Shown piece after piece: positions 36,361-45,987 of a stretch of 64,000 nt of DNA. Below the pieces are notes generated by a model that was not told where the DNA came from, did not search any database, and saw only the letters and a list, made by a program, of their open reading frames with translations. Positions within the stretch are counted from its first letter, which is position 1, and each line of letters starts with the position of its first letter. The stretch lies in NCBI GenBank assembly GCA_011523365.1, contig WTGY01000109.1, positions 1 to 64,000 of the forward strand. Reading direction: 5' to 3'. The stretch is from Caldilineaceae bacterium. Lineage in GTDB: Bacteria; Chloroflexota; Anaerolineae; Caldilineales; Caldilineaceae. Made by a program: the position numbers and the translations under genes.

Positions 36361-37248
36361 GTGACAGAGAATTCTTGGGAGCTGTTTCCACCCGTTGTGG
36401 GCCAGATCGAGAGTGAGGTCCTTCCGGGACATACCTTTGCTGTTCGCCTCCAAGCCAATCTGATTCCACAGTTTGAGACGGTAGCCGGCCGATATTTCCT
36501 CCTTCGATGCAGCAGTGCGGCCGGTAGTGACAGGGAAGGCGACTGGTCGAAATTTCTACGCCAACCTGTCTTTGTTTGCGGCCGCCAAACGCTCGACCAA
36601 CAGGAGCGTTGGCTGTTCTATCTCCCACACGGCAGGTCTGACGAAGGGAGTCAGCCAGAACAGGGCCAAGCCGAAGGTCACAGCGCGGCCGATGCGGGTT
36701 GGGCGTGGCTGGCGAAGCGGGCTCTGGGTGACCTGCTCAACCTCCTGGGGCCGTTTGGAAACGGGTTTACTTTGTTACCCGAGCAGCAAAACCTTCTCCT
36801 CCTGGCCGACACTGAAGACGACACGGCCTGGTTCTGGAAGCTGCTTCCTCTATGCGAGCAGGCGTTGGACAGAGGCGGCAGGGTGACCGTCCTCATCAGG
36901 GCCAAGGTCGAAGAGGGGATTGCCGACCTGATGCCCTCATTGCCAGTCCAGGTTGAAGTCCGCTCCGCGACCGGCAATAGCCAGTGGCTCAAGGAGGTTG
37001 GCAGCGCCATGGGGTGGGCCGACCAGGTCTGTGCGGGCGTTTCTCCCAGTTCCTATGGCGAACTCCTGTCGACCATCAGGCAAACTCGGTTCCGGGTTGA
37101 CAGGAGTTTTGCCCAGATTCTGGTCCAGGCAGACCTGCCGTGCGGTGTGGGCGCCTGCCTCGTCTGTGCCATCCCTACGGCACGCGGAGGCGTTACAAGA
37201 GCCTGCGTTCATGGCCCGGTCTTCGACCTGACAGAATTGGCTCAATAG
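36361..37248 (+). CDS. PyrK-like iron-sulfur protein, altered nucleotide site
   Basis: The 295-residue protein from a GTG start matches the electron-transfer subunit of dihydroorotate dehydrogenase. Its end keeps the [2Fe-2S] ligands Cys261, 266, 269 and 282 (CGVGACLVC, ACVHGPVF). A flavin-domain segment (GRYFLLR, 43-49) and LGPFGNGF (129-136) also match. The normal glycine-rich NAD-binding turn is replaced by LLADTEDDTAW near 148. No catalytic PyrD subunit is near. It may carry electrons for another oxidoreductase, or be degenerate. Confidence 0.7.
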   Translation: MTENSWELFPPVVGQIESEVLPGHTFAVRLQANLIPQFETVAGRYFLLRCSSAAGSDREGDWSKFLRQPVFVCGRQTLDQQERWLFYLPHGRSDEGSQPEQGQAEGHSAADAGWAWLAKRALGDLLNLLGPFGNGFTLLPEQQNLLLLADTEDDTAWFWKLLPLCEQALDRGGRVTVLIRAKVEEGIADLMPSLPVQVEVRSATGNSQWLKEVGSAMGWADQVCAGVSPSSYGELLSTIRQTRFRVDRSFAQILVQADLPCGVGACLVCAIPTARGGVTRACVHGPVFDLTELAQ

Positions 37249-37404
37249 CCTGTCCTGACTAGCCGGTAGGCTTGCTACATTTTGCCCGCCCGTTGGTACC
37301 AAATCACCTCCTAACCACGCGTCAAGACTGCACTTTCTAACTGCGTGACCGCTCAGACATGGGTTACGCGGTACTCGGACAGATTTAAGCAAGGGCTTCT
37401 CCAA

Positions 37405-37434
37405 CTCTTCACTCCTCTTCTCCCTCTCCTCGCT
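37405..37434 (-). repeat. GA-rich 30-mer, inverted copy
   Basis: Its reverse complement matches 38065-38094 at 27 of 30 positions. The two copies face each other and flank most of the non-coding stretch. Confidence 0.6.
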
Positions 37435-37805
37435 ATTGTGATCGGTCTGGCCTGCGGCTCTACCTTGTGGGGTGGAGGAGGGCCCCTGCAATCACTAGCT
37501 TAAACTTGACCACCGTCGTTGACAGGTTGAACCATTGCGGCCAGCGATCGTTCACTTTTTTTCCGCACCTTGTGGGTAAGGATGGGCTCAGTCCTCCTAT
37601 TGCTTCATTAGACTCAAGCATCGTGTCAGGCGGTCTGCATCAGTCCTGCAATTACGGTTGCGGCGAACTTGAGCAGGAAATTACCAAGAAGCTACCTGTC
37701 TGTCCTATGTCCGGAGCTTGTGCGTCCTGGGTTTGGGAGGACAGTCTGACTGGGATTGGGCGCCAGCTGTGGCCGAGGTAGTTTGCCGGCTCTTGTGGAG
37801 GCACT

Positions 37806-37826
37806 GGGCAGGCACAAGGCCTGCCC
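37806..37826 (+). repeat. CACAAG hairpin repeat, copy A
   Basis: GGGCAGGC and GCCTGCCC form a perfect 8-bp stem with loop ACAAG, followed by CTAC. The same loop, outer arms and CTAC tail occur at 54383-54403 with changed but still paired inner bases. Confidence 0.7.
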
Positions 37827-37995
37827 CTACAAGACATTCGAGGAGCGATGTGAGGGCATGGCATGGAGGTGGATGGGCAGGTCCTGGGCCGGCACCTTCA
37901 GGGACCTGATGGGGCTGGCGGGACGTGGTGTGGCTAGACACCTTCGATTAGGCACCTGTCACCAATATCGACACCCTGTCGGCGAGGCATGTTGT

Positions 37996-38060
37996 AGGAG
38001 AGGGGGCGTTGCGGGGGCGGAGCCCCCGCACAAGGGAGGCCGCTTGCGGCCGACCGCCCC
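37996..38060 (+). repeat. 65-bp structured repeat, copy 2
   Basis: This full copy has three predicted stems. The outer one is GGGGCG with CGCCCC, then GCGGGGGC with GCCCCCGC around GGA, and GGCCG with CGGCC around CTTG. The last stem differs in sequence from the other copies but stays paired. Confidence 0.8.
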
Positions 38061-38064
38061 AAAG

Positions 38065-38094
38065 AGCGAGGAGAGAGTGAAGAGGAGTGAGGAG
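38065..38094 (+). repeat. GA-rich 30-mer, direct copy
   Basis: Starts 5 bases after repeat copy 2 and is the partner of the inverted copy at 37405-37434 (27 of 30 identical). Confidence 0.6.
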
Positions 38095-38212
38095 AGAGAA
38101 CTGCCGTTGCCTCTGCCTCAGATTGGATAACGGAATGGCCATGGGTGCGGGAGAGCTCACCTTCGTTTTGGGATGGAACGCCTGCCTGACTCGCTGTGTC
38201 CTGCCCTCGTAC

Positions 38213-38226
38213 CTATGTGGTACAAT
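38213..38226 (+). promoter_or_regulatory. Extended -10 promoter for methyltransferase
   Basis: CTATGTGGTACAAT, identical to the 14-mer before the DUF58 gene, places a start near 38233 and a 73-base leader before the ATG at 38306. Confidence 0.45.
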
Positions 38227-38305
38227 GTGCCGAGTCGCGCTCTGTATCATAGCGTCTGGTCTATGCGACAGGGAATTCTCAGTTTGACAGAACAGGAGAG
38301 GCCTG

Positions 38306-39190
38306 ATGGCCCTTGCGAGTGGGGAGGCCAAAAACTGCCCGCCGTCAGCAGAGCGTGAGGATCTAGCTGAATCCTCAACACTTTCCGCTTCCTCCTTTCC
38401 CGAATACAGGCATGAGGTGAAACAGGTTTGGAACCACAACTCAGCCTATTGGGACAGCTATATGGGAGAAGGCAACGACTTCGTCAATGTTCTTTGCTGG
38501 CCAGCCATTGAGGAATTGCTTGAAATTGAGCCGGGACAAATGGTTCTGGACATAGCCTGCGGCAACGGTCTGACCAGTAGAAGGCTGGGGCGCCTGGGCG
38601 CCCGCGTGATAGCGTTTGACGTGGCTGAGGAGATGATCCGTTTTGCAAAGCAGCGTAGTTCTGACGAAGACGGCGACATCCAGTTTCATGTGCTTGACGC
38701 TAGCGACGAGTCCGGACTTGAAAGGATTTGCAAAGAGAGGATCGATGCCGCGCTCTCCAATATGGCCTTGTTTGACATGGCCGAAATCGAGCCAGTGTTT
38801 CGGACCTTGCACAGGTTGCTAAAGCCGGGAGGATGCTTCGTATTCTCGATGATGCATCCCTGCTTCAATCAGGCCCACTCCGCTCTCTTCTGCGAGAGAG
38901 AGGAAGTAGACGGAGAAGAGGTCACGACATATGGCGTGCGCGTAGCCGGTTACATGACGCCGACGATGCACAAGGGCCGCGCTCTGGCCGGACAGCCTTT
39001 GCCTCAGCCTTACTTTCACAGGCCGCTTCATGCTTTGCTGAGCATAGGGCTAGAGGCAGGTTTTGTATTGACCGGCATCGAAGAAAGAGCTTTCCCCGCC
39101 TCCCACCCACCTGGAAGGCAGGATGTAAGCTGGGGACCGAATTTCAGTGAAATTCCACCCGTGATCATCTTTCGCATGCTGCGCCCTTGA
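38306..39190 (+). CDS. Class I SAM-dependent methyltransferase
   Basis: The 294-residue protein carries motif I VLDIACGNGLTSRRLGRLG and the acidic VIAFDVAEEMI strand of class I methyltransferases, with FRTLHRLLKPGGCFVFSMMHP later. An N-terminal tail of about 35 residues is hydrophilic. It methylates an unknown substrate. AGGAGAG lies 5 bp before the ATG. It is followed by the PAC2 gene after 45 bp and may share its transcript. Confidence 0.88.
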   Translation: MALASGEAKNCPPSAEREDLAESSTLSASSFPEYRHEVKQVWNHNSAYWDSYMGEGNDFVNVLCWPAIEELLEIEPGQMVLDIACGNGLTSRRLGRLGARVIAFDVAEEMIRFAKQRSSDEDGDIQFHVLDASDESGLERICKERIDAALSNMALFDMAEIEPVFRTLHRLLKPGGCFVFSMMHPCFNQAHSALFCEREEVDGEEVTTYGVRVAGYMTPTMHKGRALAGQPLPQPYFHRPLHALLSIGLEAGFVLTGIEERAFPASHPPGRQDVSWGPNFSEIPPVIIFRMLRP

Positions 39191-39235
39191 CGTACCTCCG
39201 CCCCGGGACGAATCTAGCGAAATCGAGGTAATGAC

Positions 39236-40156
39236 ATGGACGAGCGAGTACATTTGTGGGAGATCCCGACCGCCAGTGAGATGGTCATGATTGCCGGTTG
39301 GCACCAGTGGGCAGACGCCGGCTCGATCTCGTCCGGACTGCCTGCCTATCTGATTGAGAAGCTGGATACGCGCAAGATCGGCGAAATCAGCCGGGACAGG
39401 TTCTTCATGTTCCAGATGCCTGGCGCACATCATCTTCTGAGACCGGAGGTCCATACTAAGGAAGGCGTAGTTCAGGAGATGCGGGTCATCAAGACTGAGC
39501 TATATTTCACCGAGCTCGGGGACAAAGGGCTTTTCATCTTCCTTGGTGAGGAACCCCACGTCAACGAAGAAGAGTATGCCGACGCCTTCTTTGACATCGT
39601 GGAAAAGCTGGGTGTCAGAAGGGTGGTGGCGGTAGGCGGCGTTTACGGCGCCATGCCCTTCAACAAGGACCGGGATATCTCTTGCGTATTCAGCCTGGAA
39701 GGAATGCGTAAGGAGATGGAAGAGTATGCGGTCCGTTTCTCCAATTACGAAGGCGGAACAACGATTGGCTCCTATCTCGCCTACCATGCAGGTCAAAGGA
39801 ACAAGGAGTACATTTGCTTTCATGGATTTGTCCCCGCCTACGACTTTGGCCAGGTGATGCTCCCGGCACAAAGTGTGCGCATTGAAGACGATGTCAAGGC
39901 CTGGTACGACATAATGCGCAGGGCGGACTTTATGTTTCATTTGGGAATGGACTTGTCTGAGTTGCGAATCCAGAGTGACGAGTTGATTTCCTCGATGGAA
40001 GAACAGATGGAGGAACTTTCCCGCCAGGCACCCCAGCTTGACGTGAACGCCTACCTGCAGAAGCTGGAAGAAGAGTTCACCGAGAATCCCTTTATGCCCC
40101 TGGACGATGTTTGGGAGAGAGAGTTGGGAGACCTATTGGACGACCTAGAAGGCTGA
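39236..40156 (+). CDS. PAC2 family protein
   Basis: The 306-residue protein belongs to the PAC2 (proteasome assembly chaperone 2-like) family, with [38 protein letters not shown] and a C-terminal coiled region. Such proteins may assist assembly of multi-subunit complexes. In bacteria their target is unknown. The end overlaps the frame of the next gene, whose ATG is 30 bp downstream, so the genes are probably co-transcribed. Confidence 0.85.
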   Translation: MDERVHLWEIPTASEMVMIAGWHQWADAGSISSGLPAYLIEKLDTRKIGEISRDRFFMFQMPGAHHLLRPEVHTKEGVVQEMRVIKTELYFTELGDKGLFIFLGEEPHVNEEEYADAFFDIVEKLGVRRVVAVGGVYGAMPFNKDRDISCVFSLEGMRKEMEEYAVRFSNYEGGTTIGSYLAYHAGQRNKEYICFHGFVPAYDFGQVMLPAQSVRIEDDVKAWYDIMRRADFMFHLGMDLSELRIQSDELISSMEEQMEELSRQAPQLDVNAYLQKLEEEFTENPFMPLDDVWERELGDLLDDLEG

Positions 40157-40185
40157 TCAACGTAAAACTGTCGACTGAAGCCTTG

Positions 40186-41406
40186 ATGGAAAAGTCTGAG
40201 CTCTCCCGAACCGAAGCCGAAAATCTACTGATCCGCTTGGTAGAGATCCCTTCCTTTAGTGGCGAAGAACGGAATGCCAGCTCCTTTCTGGCCGGTGCGA
40301 TGGGTTCCCTCGGCTATGACAGGTATGAGGTAGATGCGGTTGGAAACGCTGTCGGTGAAATCGGGGCGATTGATGCCGGGAGGACCGTTGTACTTCTGGG
40401 GCACATCGACACTGTTTTCGGAGATATCCCGGTACGAGTAGAGAATGGTGGAGACGGGCCGATCCTCTTTGGACGAGGATCCGTCGACGCCAAAGGGCCA
40501 TTGGCGACGTTCACGGCTGCCACAGCTCGTTTGGGGTCTGATTGGGCTATCCGAAACGACATTCGGTTGATTGTTGTCGGCGCGGTGGAGGAGGAGGCGG
40601 CGACTAGTAAAGGCGCCCGATTTATCCGCGACCGTTTTGACGGCGAACAGGAGGCAACGCCGGACTTCTGCGTCATCGGTGAGCCCAGCGGCACGACGCG
40701 CATCACCCTCTTCTATATGGGACGCATTCTGCTGGAGATGAAGGCAGACCAGCCCATGATGCATTCGGCCGGCCCCAGTCCGGGCGTGGCTACAACAGCG
40801 GTCGATCTGTGGAACTGGATTGGCGGCTACGCGGACTGCTACAATCGTGAAATTTTCAAGACGTTCGACCAGTTGCGGCCCAGCCTGCGTGAAATACGCA
40901 CATGGACCGACGAGGCGATGCGCGATCTGGTGTGGGCCAAGATAGGGATTCGCCTGCCTCTTGATTTTGACGTTGACGCGTTCCTGGAGAAGATGTGGCT
41001 GTGGATACGGGAGCGGGTCAATGAGCAAGCGCCCGGCCCGGAGCCACCCTACGTCAGAGACACCGATGGGGCTCAGCAGAAGCACCATTTCGGTGACGAA
41101 GATCTAGGGATAGAAATCTGCTTGCATGGGTACGAACCTGCATGGCGAAGCAGCCGCAACAGTCCGCTGGTACGGGGATTCCTCGCGGCCATTCGGGAAC
41201 AGGTCTCTGAACGACCACGCTTTGTGAGCAAGAGCGGTACCAGCGACATGAACGTTGTCGGGCCGGCATGGCAATGCCCAATCGTTGCTTACGGGCCGGG
41301 TGACAGCAGCCTCGACCATACGCCGAACGAGCACATCAGTCTGGACGAATACTGGCAAGCAGTATTGATACTGGAATCTGCGTTGCGGAGACTGGGGGGG
41401 AGTTAG
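40186..41406 (+). CDS. M20 hydrolase, LysK/ArgE-type
   Basis: The 406-residue enzyme has the zinc-site motifs [26 protein letters not shown] and [16 protein letters not shown], and resembles [amino-group carrier]-lysine/ornithine hydrolases. These cut a carrier protein off lysine or ornithine in LysW-dependent synthesis. No LysW, LysX or LysZ gene is near, so another substrate such as an acylated amino acid is possible. Length is typical. The chosen ATG at 40186 follows the PAC2 stop; a frame to 40111 would overlap it. Confidence 0.85.
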   Translation: MEKSELSRTEAENLLIRLVEIPSFSGEERNASSFLAGAMGSLGYDRYEVDAVGNAVGEIGAIDAGRTVVLLGHIDTVFGDIPVRVENGGDGPILFGRGSVDAKGPLATFTAATARLGSDWAIRNDIRLIVVGAVEEEAATSKGARFIRDRFDGEQEATPDFCVIGEPSGTTRITLFYMGRILLEMKADQPMMHSAGPSPGVATTAVDLWNWIGGYADCYNREIFKTFDQLRPSLREIRTWTDEAMRDLVWAKIGIRLPLDFDVDAFLEKMWLWIRERVNEQAPGPEPPYVRDTDGAQQKHHFGDEDLGIEICLHGYEPAWRSSRNSPLVRGFLAAIREQVSERPRFVSKSGTSDMNVVGPAWQCPIVAYGPGDSSLDHTPNEHISLDEYWQAVLILESALRRLGGS

Positions 41407-41532
41407 GTACTTTCCTCAAAACTCGCCCACGTGTGTTTTGCAAGGCAGTTCATGGAGGTGGGACTGCTACAGTTCCCCGGCCGTCAGCGTTCTGGTTTCC
41501 TCAACGCAGATTAGTTCAGATGTACGGGTTTT

Positions 41533-42444
41533 CTACTCAAGCGGGCTAAGCCAGCGCTCTCCTTCTCTGCCATCGGCTGCCCAGCCTTCAACTTCACCAT
41601 CGTCGGAACGAATCTGGTACCAGAAATAGCCGTCGGCGGCCTGGGGTCCGGCTACGACGGTAAACGTCTGGTTCGTCCTGGCGCGGGCGACAATAGTCGA
41701 GCCGACACCGGGCAGGGCACGAACGGTCAACTCGCCGTTGAGCGTAACGATGACCTGATCGCCGATGATAGGGGAACGGTCAATGGGGCGAACCTCACCG
41801 ACATTGGGGGAGATCCAGTCGTCAATTCCCTGACCCCCGGCCACCCAGCCGACGGTGCCCTGATTGTCATCGACCTTCCACCAGATGTATCCGTCAGAGC
41901 TTACGGGACCTTCCAGGACAATGATGCGTTTGCCCTGGGCAAGGAGCGTGACGGCCGGGGATCTGACCGTGGGCTGTTCGCGCACATTCAATCCGCCGGG
42001 GACCGTGATACGCGCCGGTTCACCGATAGTCAGGGGATTGCGGACGAAGACTGTCGGAGTAGGAGAAGGAACAGCTGTTTGTGTCGGGCTGGGGGCGGTA
42101 GGCGGGGCAACTGTCGGTGTCGGCAGATCCGGTACGGGCGTTTCCTGGGCAGTCGCTGCGACCGGGAGTTCCCGGGTGGGCGTGGGGCGGGGCTGGAAGC
42201 TGCCGCAAGCCAGCATAGGGCCGATCCAGACAAGTGACATGGCGAGCAGGCCGAGGGCGAGGTTTTGTGCGGGCCTTTCGCGGAGGCGGTTGGAAGCTAG
42301 CGGCGCGCCGGTAGCGTCAGCGTTCCGAACCACGTTGTAGGAAACGGTCTCAGGGCAGCGGCCGGAGGTGTTGTGTCTCCACTCTTTGCGATGGTGCCCT
42401 GTCTGAATTCCGAAACGACTCTCCGAGTTTGAGTCTCTGGTCAT
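41533..42444 (-). CDS. SH3-domain lipoprotein
   Basis: The protein has two bacterial SH3 repeats in the C half, VPGGLNVREQPTVRSPAV and LNGELTVRALPGVGSTIV, plus YIWWKVDDNQGTVGWVA-like strands. A Pro/Thr-rich linker follows a hydrophobic segment with lipobox MLACG near residue 78. The signal is far from the ATG; a GTG near residue 40 may be the true start and would place it normally. The ATG overlaps the serA stop (TAATG). Bacterial SH3 domains often bind cell wall. Confidence 0.75.
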   Translation of the reverse strand: MTRDSNSESRFGIQTGHHRKEWRHNTSGRCPETVSYNVVRNADATGAPLASNRLRERPAQNLALGLLAMSLVWIGPMLACGSFQPRPTPTRELPVAATAQETPVPDLPTPTVAPPTAPSPTQTAVPSPTPTVFVRNPLTIGEPARITVPGGLNVREQPTVRSPAVTLLAQGKRIIVLEGPVSSDGYIWWKVDDNQGTVGWVAGGQGIDDWISPNVGEVRPIDRSPIIGDQVIVTLNGELTVRALPGVGSTIVARARTNQTFTVVAGPQAADGYFWYQIRSDDGEVEGWAADGREGERWLSPLE

Positions 42445-44045
42445 TACGATTCGCGTAACTCGACAGCCTTCAGCCAGCGAATGTCCTGAATGTCGGCCAG
42501 CTTTTTCAGAACGTTGGCAGGCGTCTGCTCGTCAGTGCCCAGCACCATGATCGATTCCCCGCGCGGTGCTCGACGGCCTACGTGCATGAAGCTAATATTC
42601 ACGTCGGACCGGCCCAGAAGTGTACCTACTTTTCCTATCATTCCGGGTCGGTCCGTATGCGATGCAAGCAGAAGGTTTCCCGCGGCTGGAAACTCCACCC
42701 AAAGATCGTTCACTGCCACAAATTTCAGTTCGTCCAATAAGACAGTTCCCAGAACGGAGTTCGTCCCGCTCGCGCTGGTAAGCCGCAGCGTAATCATACT
42801 CTCATATCGTTCGTGTTTTGGCATCTTGCGTTGAACGATCTCGATGCCACGACTGCGGGCCATCAGTTCGGCGTTTACCAGGTTTACCCGTTCCTCCACG
42901 ATACCAGACAGCACGCCGCGAATTGCGGATGCCACGATGTAGGCCATGTCATAAGCGGTTACGGGGCCGTGACCAGTTATCTCCAGCCTTCTGATGCCCT
43001 CTTCGTCAATCTGACGCAAAAACCGCCCCATTCGTTCGGACAGATCAATGTACGGGATTATCGTGTTGAGTGCCGTGGGGGGCAGGATGGGGGCATTGAC
43101 TGCGTGAAGGGCCGGTTTTCCTTGCAATATATCCAGCACTTGAACTGCGACATCCTCAGCGACTCTGTCCATTGCTTCGACGGTACTCGCGCCCAGATGG
43201 GGGGTGAGAATGATCCTTTCATCGTTTCGCAGAGGACTATCTTCAGGGAGGGGCTCGGTGTCAAATACGTCGAGTGCAGCGCCGCCGATGTGACCGCATG
43301 CGACGGCAGCGGCGAGCGCCTCCTCGTCGATGACTCCCCCGCGGGCTACGTTTAGAACGCGTGCGCCCTGTTTCAACTGCTTCAGCCTGTTGGCGTCGAG
43401 GAGGTTGCGCGTGGCATTGGTTAGAGGCACGTGCATGGTGAGAAAATCAACCAGGGGCAGCATCTCATCGAGAGAAATAAGCGTTACGTGCCTCTGCGAG
43501 GCGTATTCCTGACTGACGAACGGGTCGTAAGCGTAGACCCTCATCCCCAGAGAGTGGGCAAATTGCACTACTTCCTGAGCTATTCGACCCAGCCCTACGA
43601 TACCCAGTGCCTTGCCCCTTACTTCCGTACCGACGAAGGCACCGCGGTCCCACAGCTTGGCGCGCACGTTACGGTCGGCCTGAGGTATATTGCGGGCGAG
43701 AGCCATCAACATGGCGATCGTATGTTCGGCGGCAGCGACTGTATTGCCCGTCGGCGTGTTTACGACGGTCACGCCGGCCCGGGTCGCGGCCTCGACATCT
43801 ATGTTGTCCACTCCGGTGCCGGCCCGTCCGATGGCCTGCAGCCGCCTTCCTGCTCCTATCAGGTCGGACGTGACCTGCGTGCCGCTGCGTACAAGGAGCG
43901 CATGGTAATCGGGAATCCGGGCGAAAAGCTCCTGCGATGACAGATCCGTGCAGATGTCAACGGCAATTCCTTCGGCATCAAACAGGGGCTGTAGACCTCT
44001 CTTTGACAGCTTGTCGCTCACCAATACTTTGAGGCTCTTGGACAT
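42444..44045 (-). CDS. serA: D-3-phosphoglycerate dehydrogenase
   Basis: The 533-residue enzyme makes 3-phosphohydroxypyruvate from 3-phosphoglycerate with NAD, the first step of serine synthesis. The catalytic domain has LGIVGLGRIAQEVVQFAHSLG for NAD and the active residues in LNVARGGVIDEEAL and TPHLGAST. A regulatory ASB-like middle domain and a C-terminal ACT domain (RPGMIGKVGTLLG) are present, as in the long form. Serine may inhibit it through the ACT domain. Confidence 0.95.
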   Translation of the reverse strand: MSKSLKVLVSDKLSKRGLQPLFDAEGIAVDICTDLSSQELFARIPDYHALLVRSGTQVTSDLIGAGRRLQAIGRAGTGVDNIDVEAATRAGVTVVNTPTGNTVAAAEHTIAMLMALARNIPQADRNVRAKLWDRGAFVGTEVRGKALGIVGLGRIAQEVVQFAHSLGMRVYAYDPFVSQEYASQRHVTLISLDEMLPLVDFLTMHVPLTNATRNLLDANRLKQLKQGARVLNVARGGVIDEEALAAAVACGHIGGAALDVFDTEPLPEDSPLRNDERIILTPHLGASTVEAMDRVAEDVAVQVLDILQGKPALHAVNAPILPPTALNTIIPYIDLSERMGRFLRQIDEEGIRRLEITGHGPVTAYDMAYIVASAIRGVLSGIVEERVNLVNAELMARSRGIEIVQRKMPKHERYESMITLRLTSASGTNSVLGTVLLDELKFVAVNDLWVEFPAAGNLLLASHTDRPGMIGKVGTLLGRSDVNISFMHVGRRAPRGESIMVLGTDEQTPANVLKKLADIQDIRWLKAVELRES

Positions 44046-44177
44046 TGATACTTTCTCTGTGCGAGCCGGCCGGCCACAGCCGATTTGCGACTTTCTAACA
44101 AGATGAAACCGCGGTTCGCCCTCGGTCAGGGGCCGGCGCCGACGGGTCGGGCAAATGCCATTCGAAGGCGTCTATGC

Positions 44178-45905
44178 TCACATCTCCTCGGGCGCGCTCA
44201 TGCCCATGAGGTTCAGAACGCGGGACAGAGCGACCTTAGCAGCCAGGACGAGCAACAGCCTCGCCCGCGCCAGTTCCCGGGGGACGTCAGAATGCAGCAC
44301 CTGACAGTTTTCATAGAAGACGCTGAAGGTCTTGGTCAGGTCCTCGGCATAGTAGGTGAGATTGTGCGGCGACAGCCGATCGACCGCCAGCTCGATCTGT
44401 TCTTCCATTTCCAACATGCGACGAATCAAAGTCAGTTCAGCCGGGTCATGGAGGAGACTAACGATCTCAGCAGCGTCATCGGGAATATCCTCGGGGCTCT
44501 GATGTCCGCTCTGTGCTGCCCTATGCAGGAGTGAACAGATGCGGGCGTGCCCGTACTGGACGTAGTAGACGCGGTTCTCGTTCTTTCTTTGTACGGCCAG
44601 GCTCATGTCGAACTCGATGCTGCGTTCGGGGCTGGTCGTGAGCAACATGAAGCGAACGGCATCCGGTCCTACCTCTTCCACGACCTCGCGCACGGTCAGG
44701 ATGTCGCCTGAGCGCTTGCTCATTTTCACTTCCTGCCCGTCCCTGATCAACTTCACCAGATTGTAAAGCAGGATCTTCAAGCGGTCCGGATCCACTTCCA
44801 AGGCCCGCATGACCGCGCCCATGCGAGGAATGTGTCCCTGGTGATCGACTGCCCAGACATTGATCACGCGGTCAAAGTTCCGGCGCATGAATTTATCGTA
44901 GTGATAGGCAATGTCACTTGCGAAATAGGTGGGCGCCCCGTTGGAGCGTACGACCACTTCGTCTTTTTCGTTGCCCGGATAGGTGCTGGCCAGGAACCAG
45001 AGTGCCCCATCCCGTTTGATGACCTCGCCCCTATCGGAAAGACGCTCCAGAAGCTGATCAACCAACCCCTCGTCATACAGGCTATTCTCGCTGAACCAGC
45101 GGTCGAAGGTAACACCAAGCGACGCAAGCTCATCTTCGATGTCGTGCAAGACAATGTCACGTCCGTCTTCGCGCAATTCGGCCCTGGCTTCGCCCGGCTC
45201 CAAGTGTGCGAGGCGGTCTCCTCTGCGTTCTCTGACCAACTTGGCATAGTCGTGAAGATAGGCCCCCTGGTACCCGCCTTCAGGTAGTTCCAAGTTGCGC
45301 TTTGTCAGTCCGTCCAACTCTTCGCAGAGTTGAATGTAACTGACGTAAAGGCTCTCGATGAAGAGCTGAAACTGCGTGCCACTGTCGTTAACGTAGAATT
45401 CTCGTTGTACGTCGTAGCCGGCCGCCTCCAAGACGTTGGCAAGCGCATCGCCAAGGACGGCGTTACGGCCGCCCCCGTAGTGCAGGGGCCCCGTTGGATT
45501 GGCGCTGACATATTCGACCTGCCATCTCTGGCCTTTGCCGCGGTCGATGGCGCCAAAAGAAGCCCCCTGTTCGAGGATCGACAGCACACTCTGTTTCAGC
45601 CAATTCTCGTGGAGGCGGATATTGATAAATCCAGGCCCAGCCAGCTCGACGCTACCTACGAGTCCGCCCGATGGGATGCTATCGACGACAGACTGTGCGA
45701 TTTGGCGCGGGTTGGCTCTCTGGCCGGATTCCTTCTTGATAGCGGAGGCGGCGAGGAGGGCGAAATTGGAACTGTAGTCGCCGTGATCAGGTTGATTTGG
45801 GCGTTCGATTTCAACCGGAGGAAACTCTATTGCTGGCAAGTCGCCAGACGACTGCGCGCTTGCAACTGCTTCTGTGACGATTTGCCGAATCTGGTCTCGA
45901 ATCAT
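44178..45905 (-). CDS. argS: Arginyl-tRNA synthetase
   Basis: The 575-residue class I synthetase has the HIGH-type sequence in ANPTGPLHYGGGRNAVLGDAL and the KMSKS-type loop VKMSKRSGDI. It charges arginine onto tRNA-Arg. The N-terminal tRNA-recognition region and the C-terminal anticodon domain are both present, and the length is normal. The ATG is preceded by GGGAAG. It follows polA on the same strand by about 80 bp. Confidence 0.95.
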   Translation of the reverse strand: MIRDQIRQIVTEAVASAQSSGDLPAIEFPPVEIERPNQPDHGDYSSNFALLAASAIKKESGQRANPRQIAQSVVDSIPSGGLVGSVELAGPGFINIRLHENWLKQSVLSILEQGASFGAIDRGKGQRWQVEYVSANPTGPLHYGGGRNAVLGDALANVLEAAGYDVQREFYVNDSGTQFQLFIESLYVSYIQLCEELDGLTKRNLELPEGGYQGAYLHDYAKLVRERRGDRLAHLEPGEARAELREDGRDIVLHDIEDELASLGVTFDRWFSENSLYDEGLVDQLLERLSDRGEVIKRDGALWFLASTYPGNEKDEVVVRSNGAPTYFASDIAYHYDKFMRRNFDRVINVWAVDHQGHIPRMGAVMRALEVDPDRLKILLYNLVKLIRDGQEVKMSKRSGDILTVREVVEEVGPDAVRFMLLTTSPERSIEFDMSLAVQRKNENRVYYVQYGHARICSLLHRAAQSGHQSPEDIPDDAAEIVSLLHDPAELTLIRRMLEMEEQIELAVDRLSPHNLTYYAEDLTKTFSVFYENCQVLHSDVPRELARARLLLVLAAKVALSRVLNLMGMSAPEEM

Positions 45906-45987
45906 GGTCTACTTCCCGAATAGCCAGCGTTGAACAGAGCACAGTACAAAGTATACCCACGTCCTCGTCTGCAGGCGCAACGCCGGC

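Larger units (their letters stand above)
37249..38305. other. 1-kb non-coding, repeat-rich stretch
   Basis: Open frames here look random. The stretch holds one copy of the 65-bp repeat, one CACAAG hairpin, and two inverted GA-rich 30-mers about 630 bp apart. It may be the remnant of a larger mobile or decayed locus, but no transposase is visible. Confidence 0.6.

Noticed and set aside
37467..37781. 104-codon frame in the repeat-rich kilobase
   Set aside because: Codon use is unlike the neighbours and no start signal is present.
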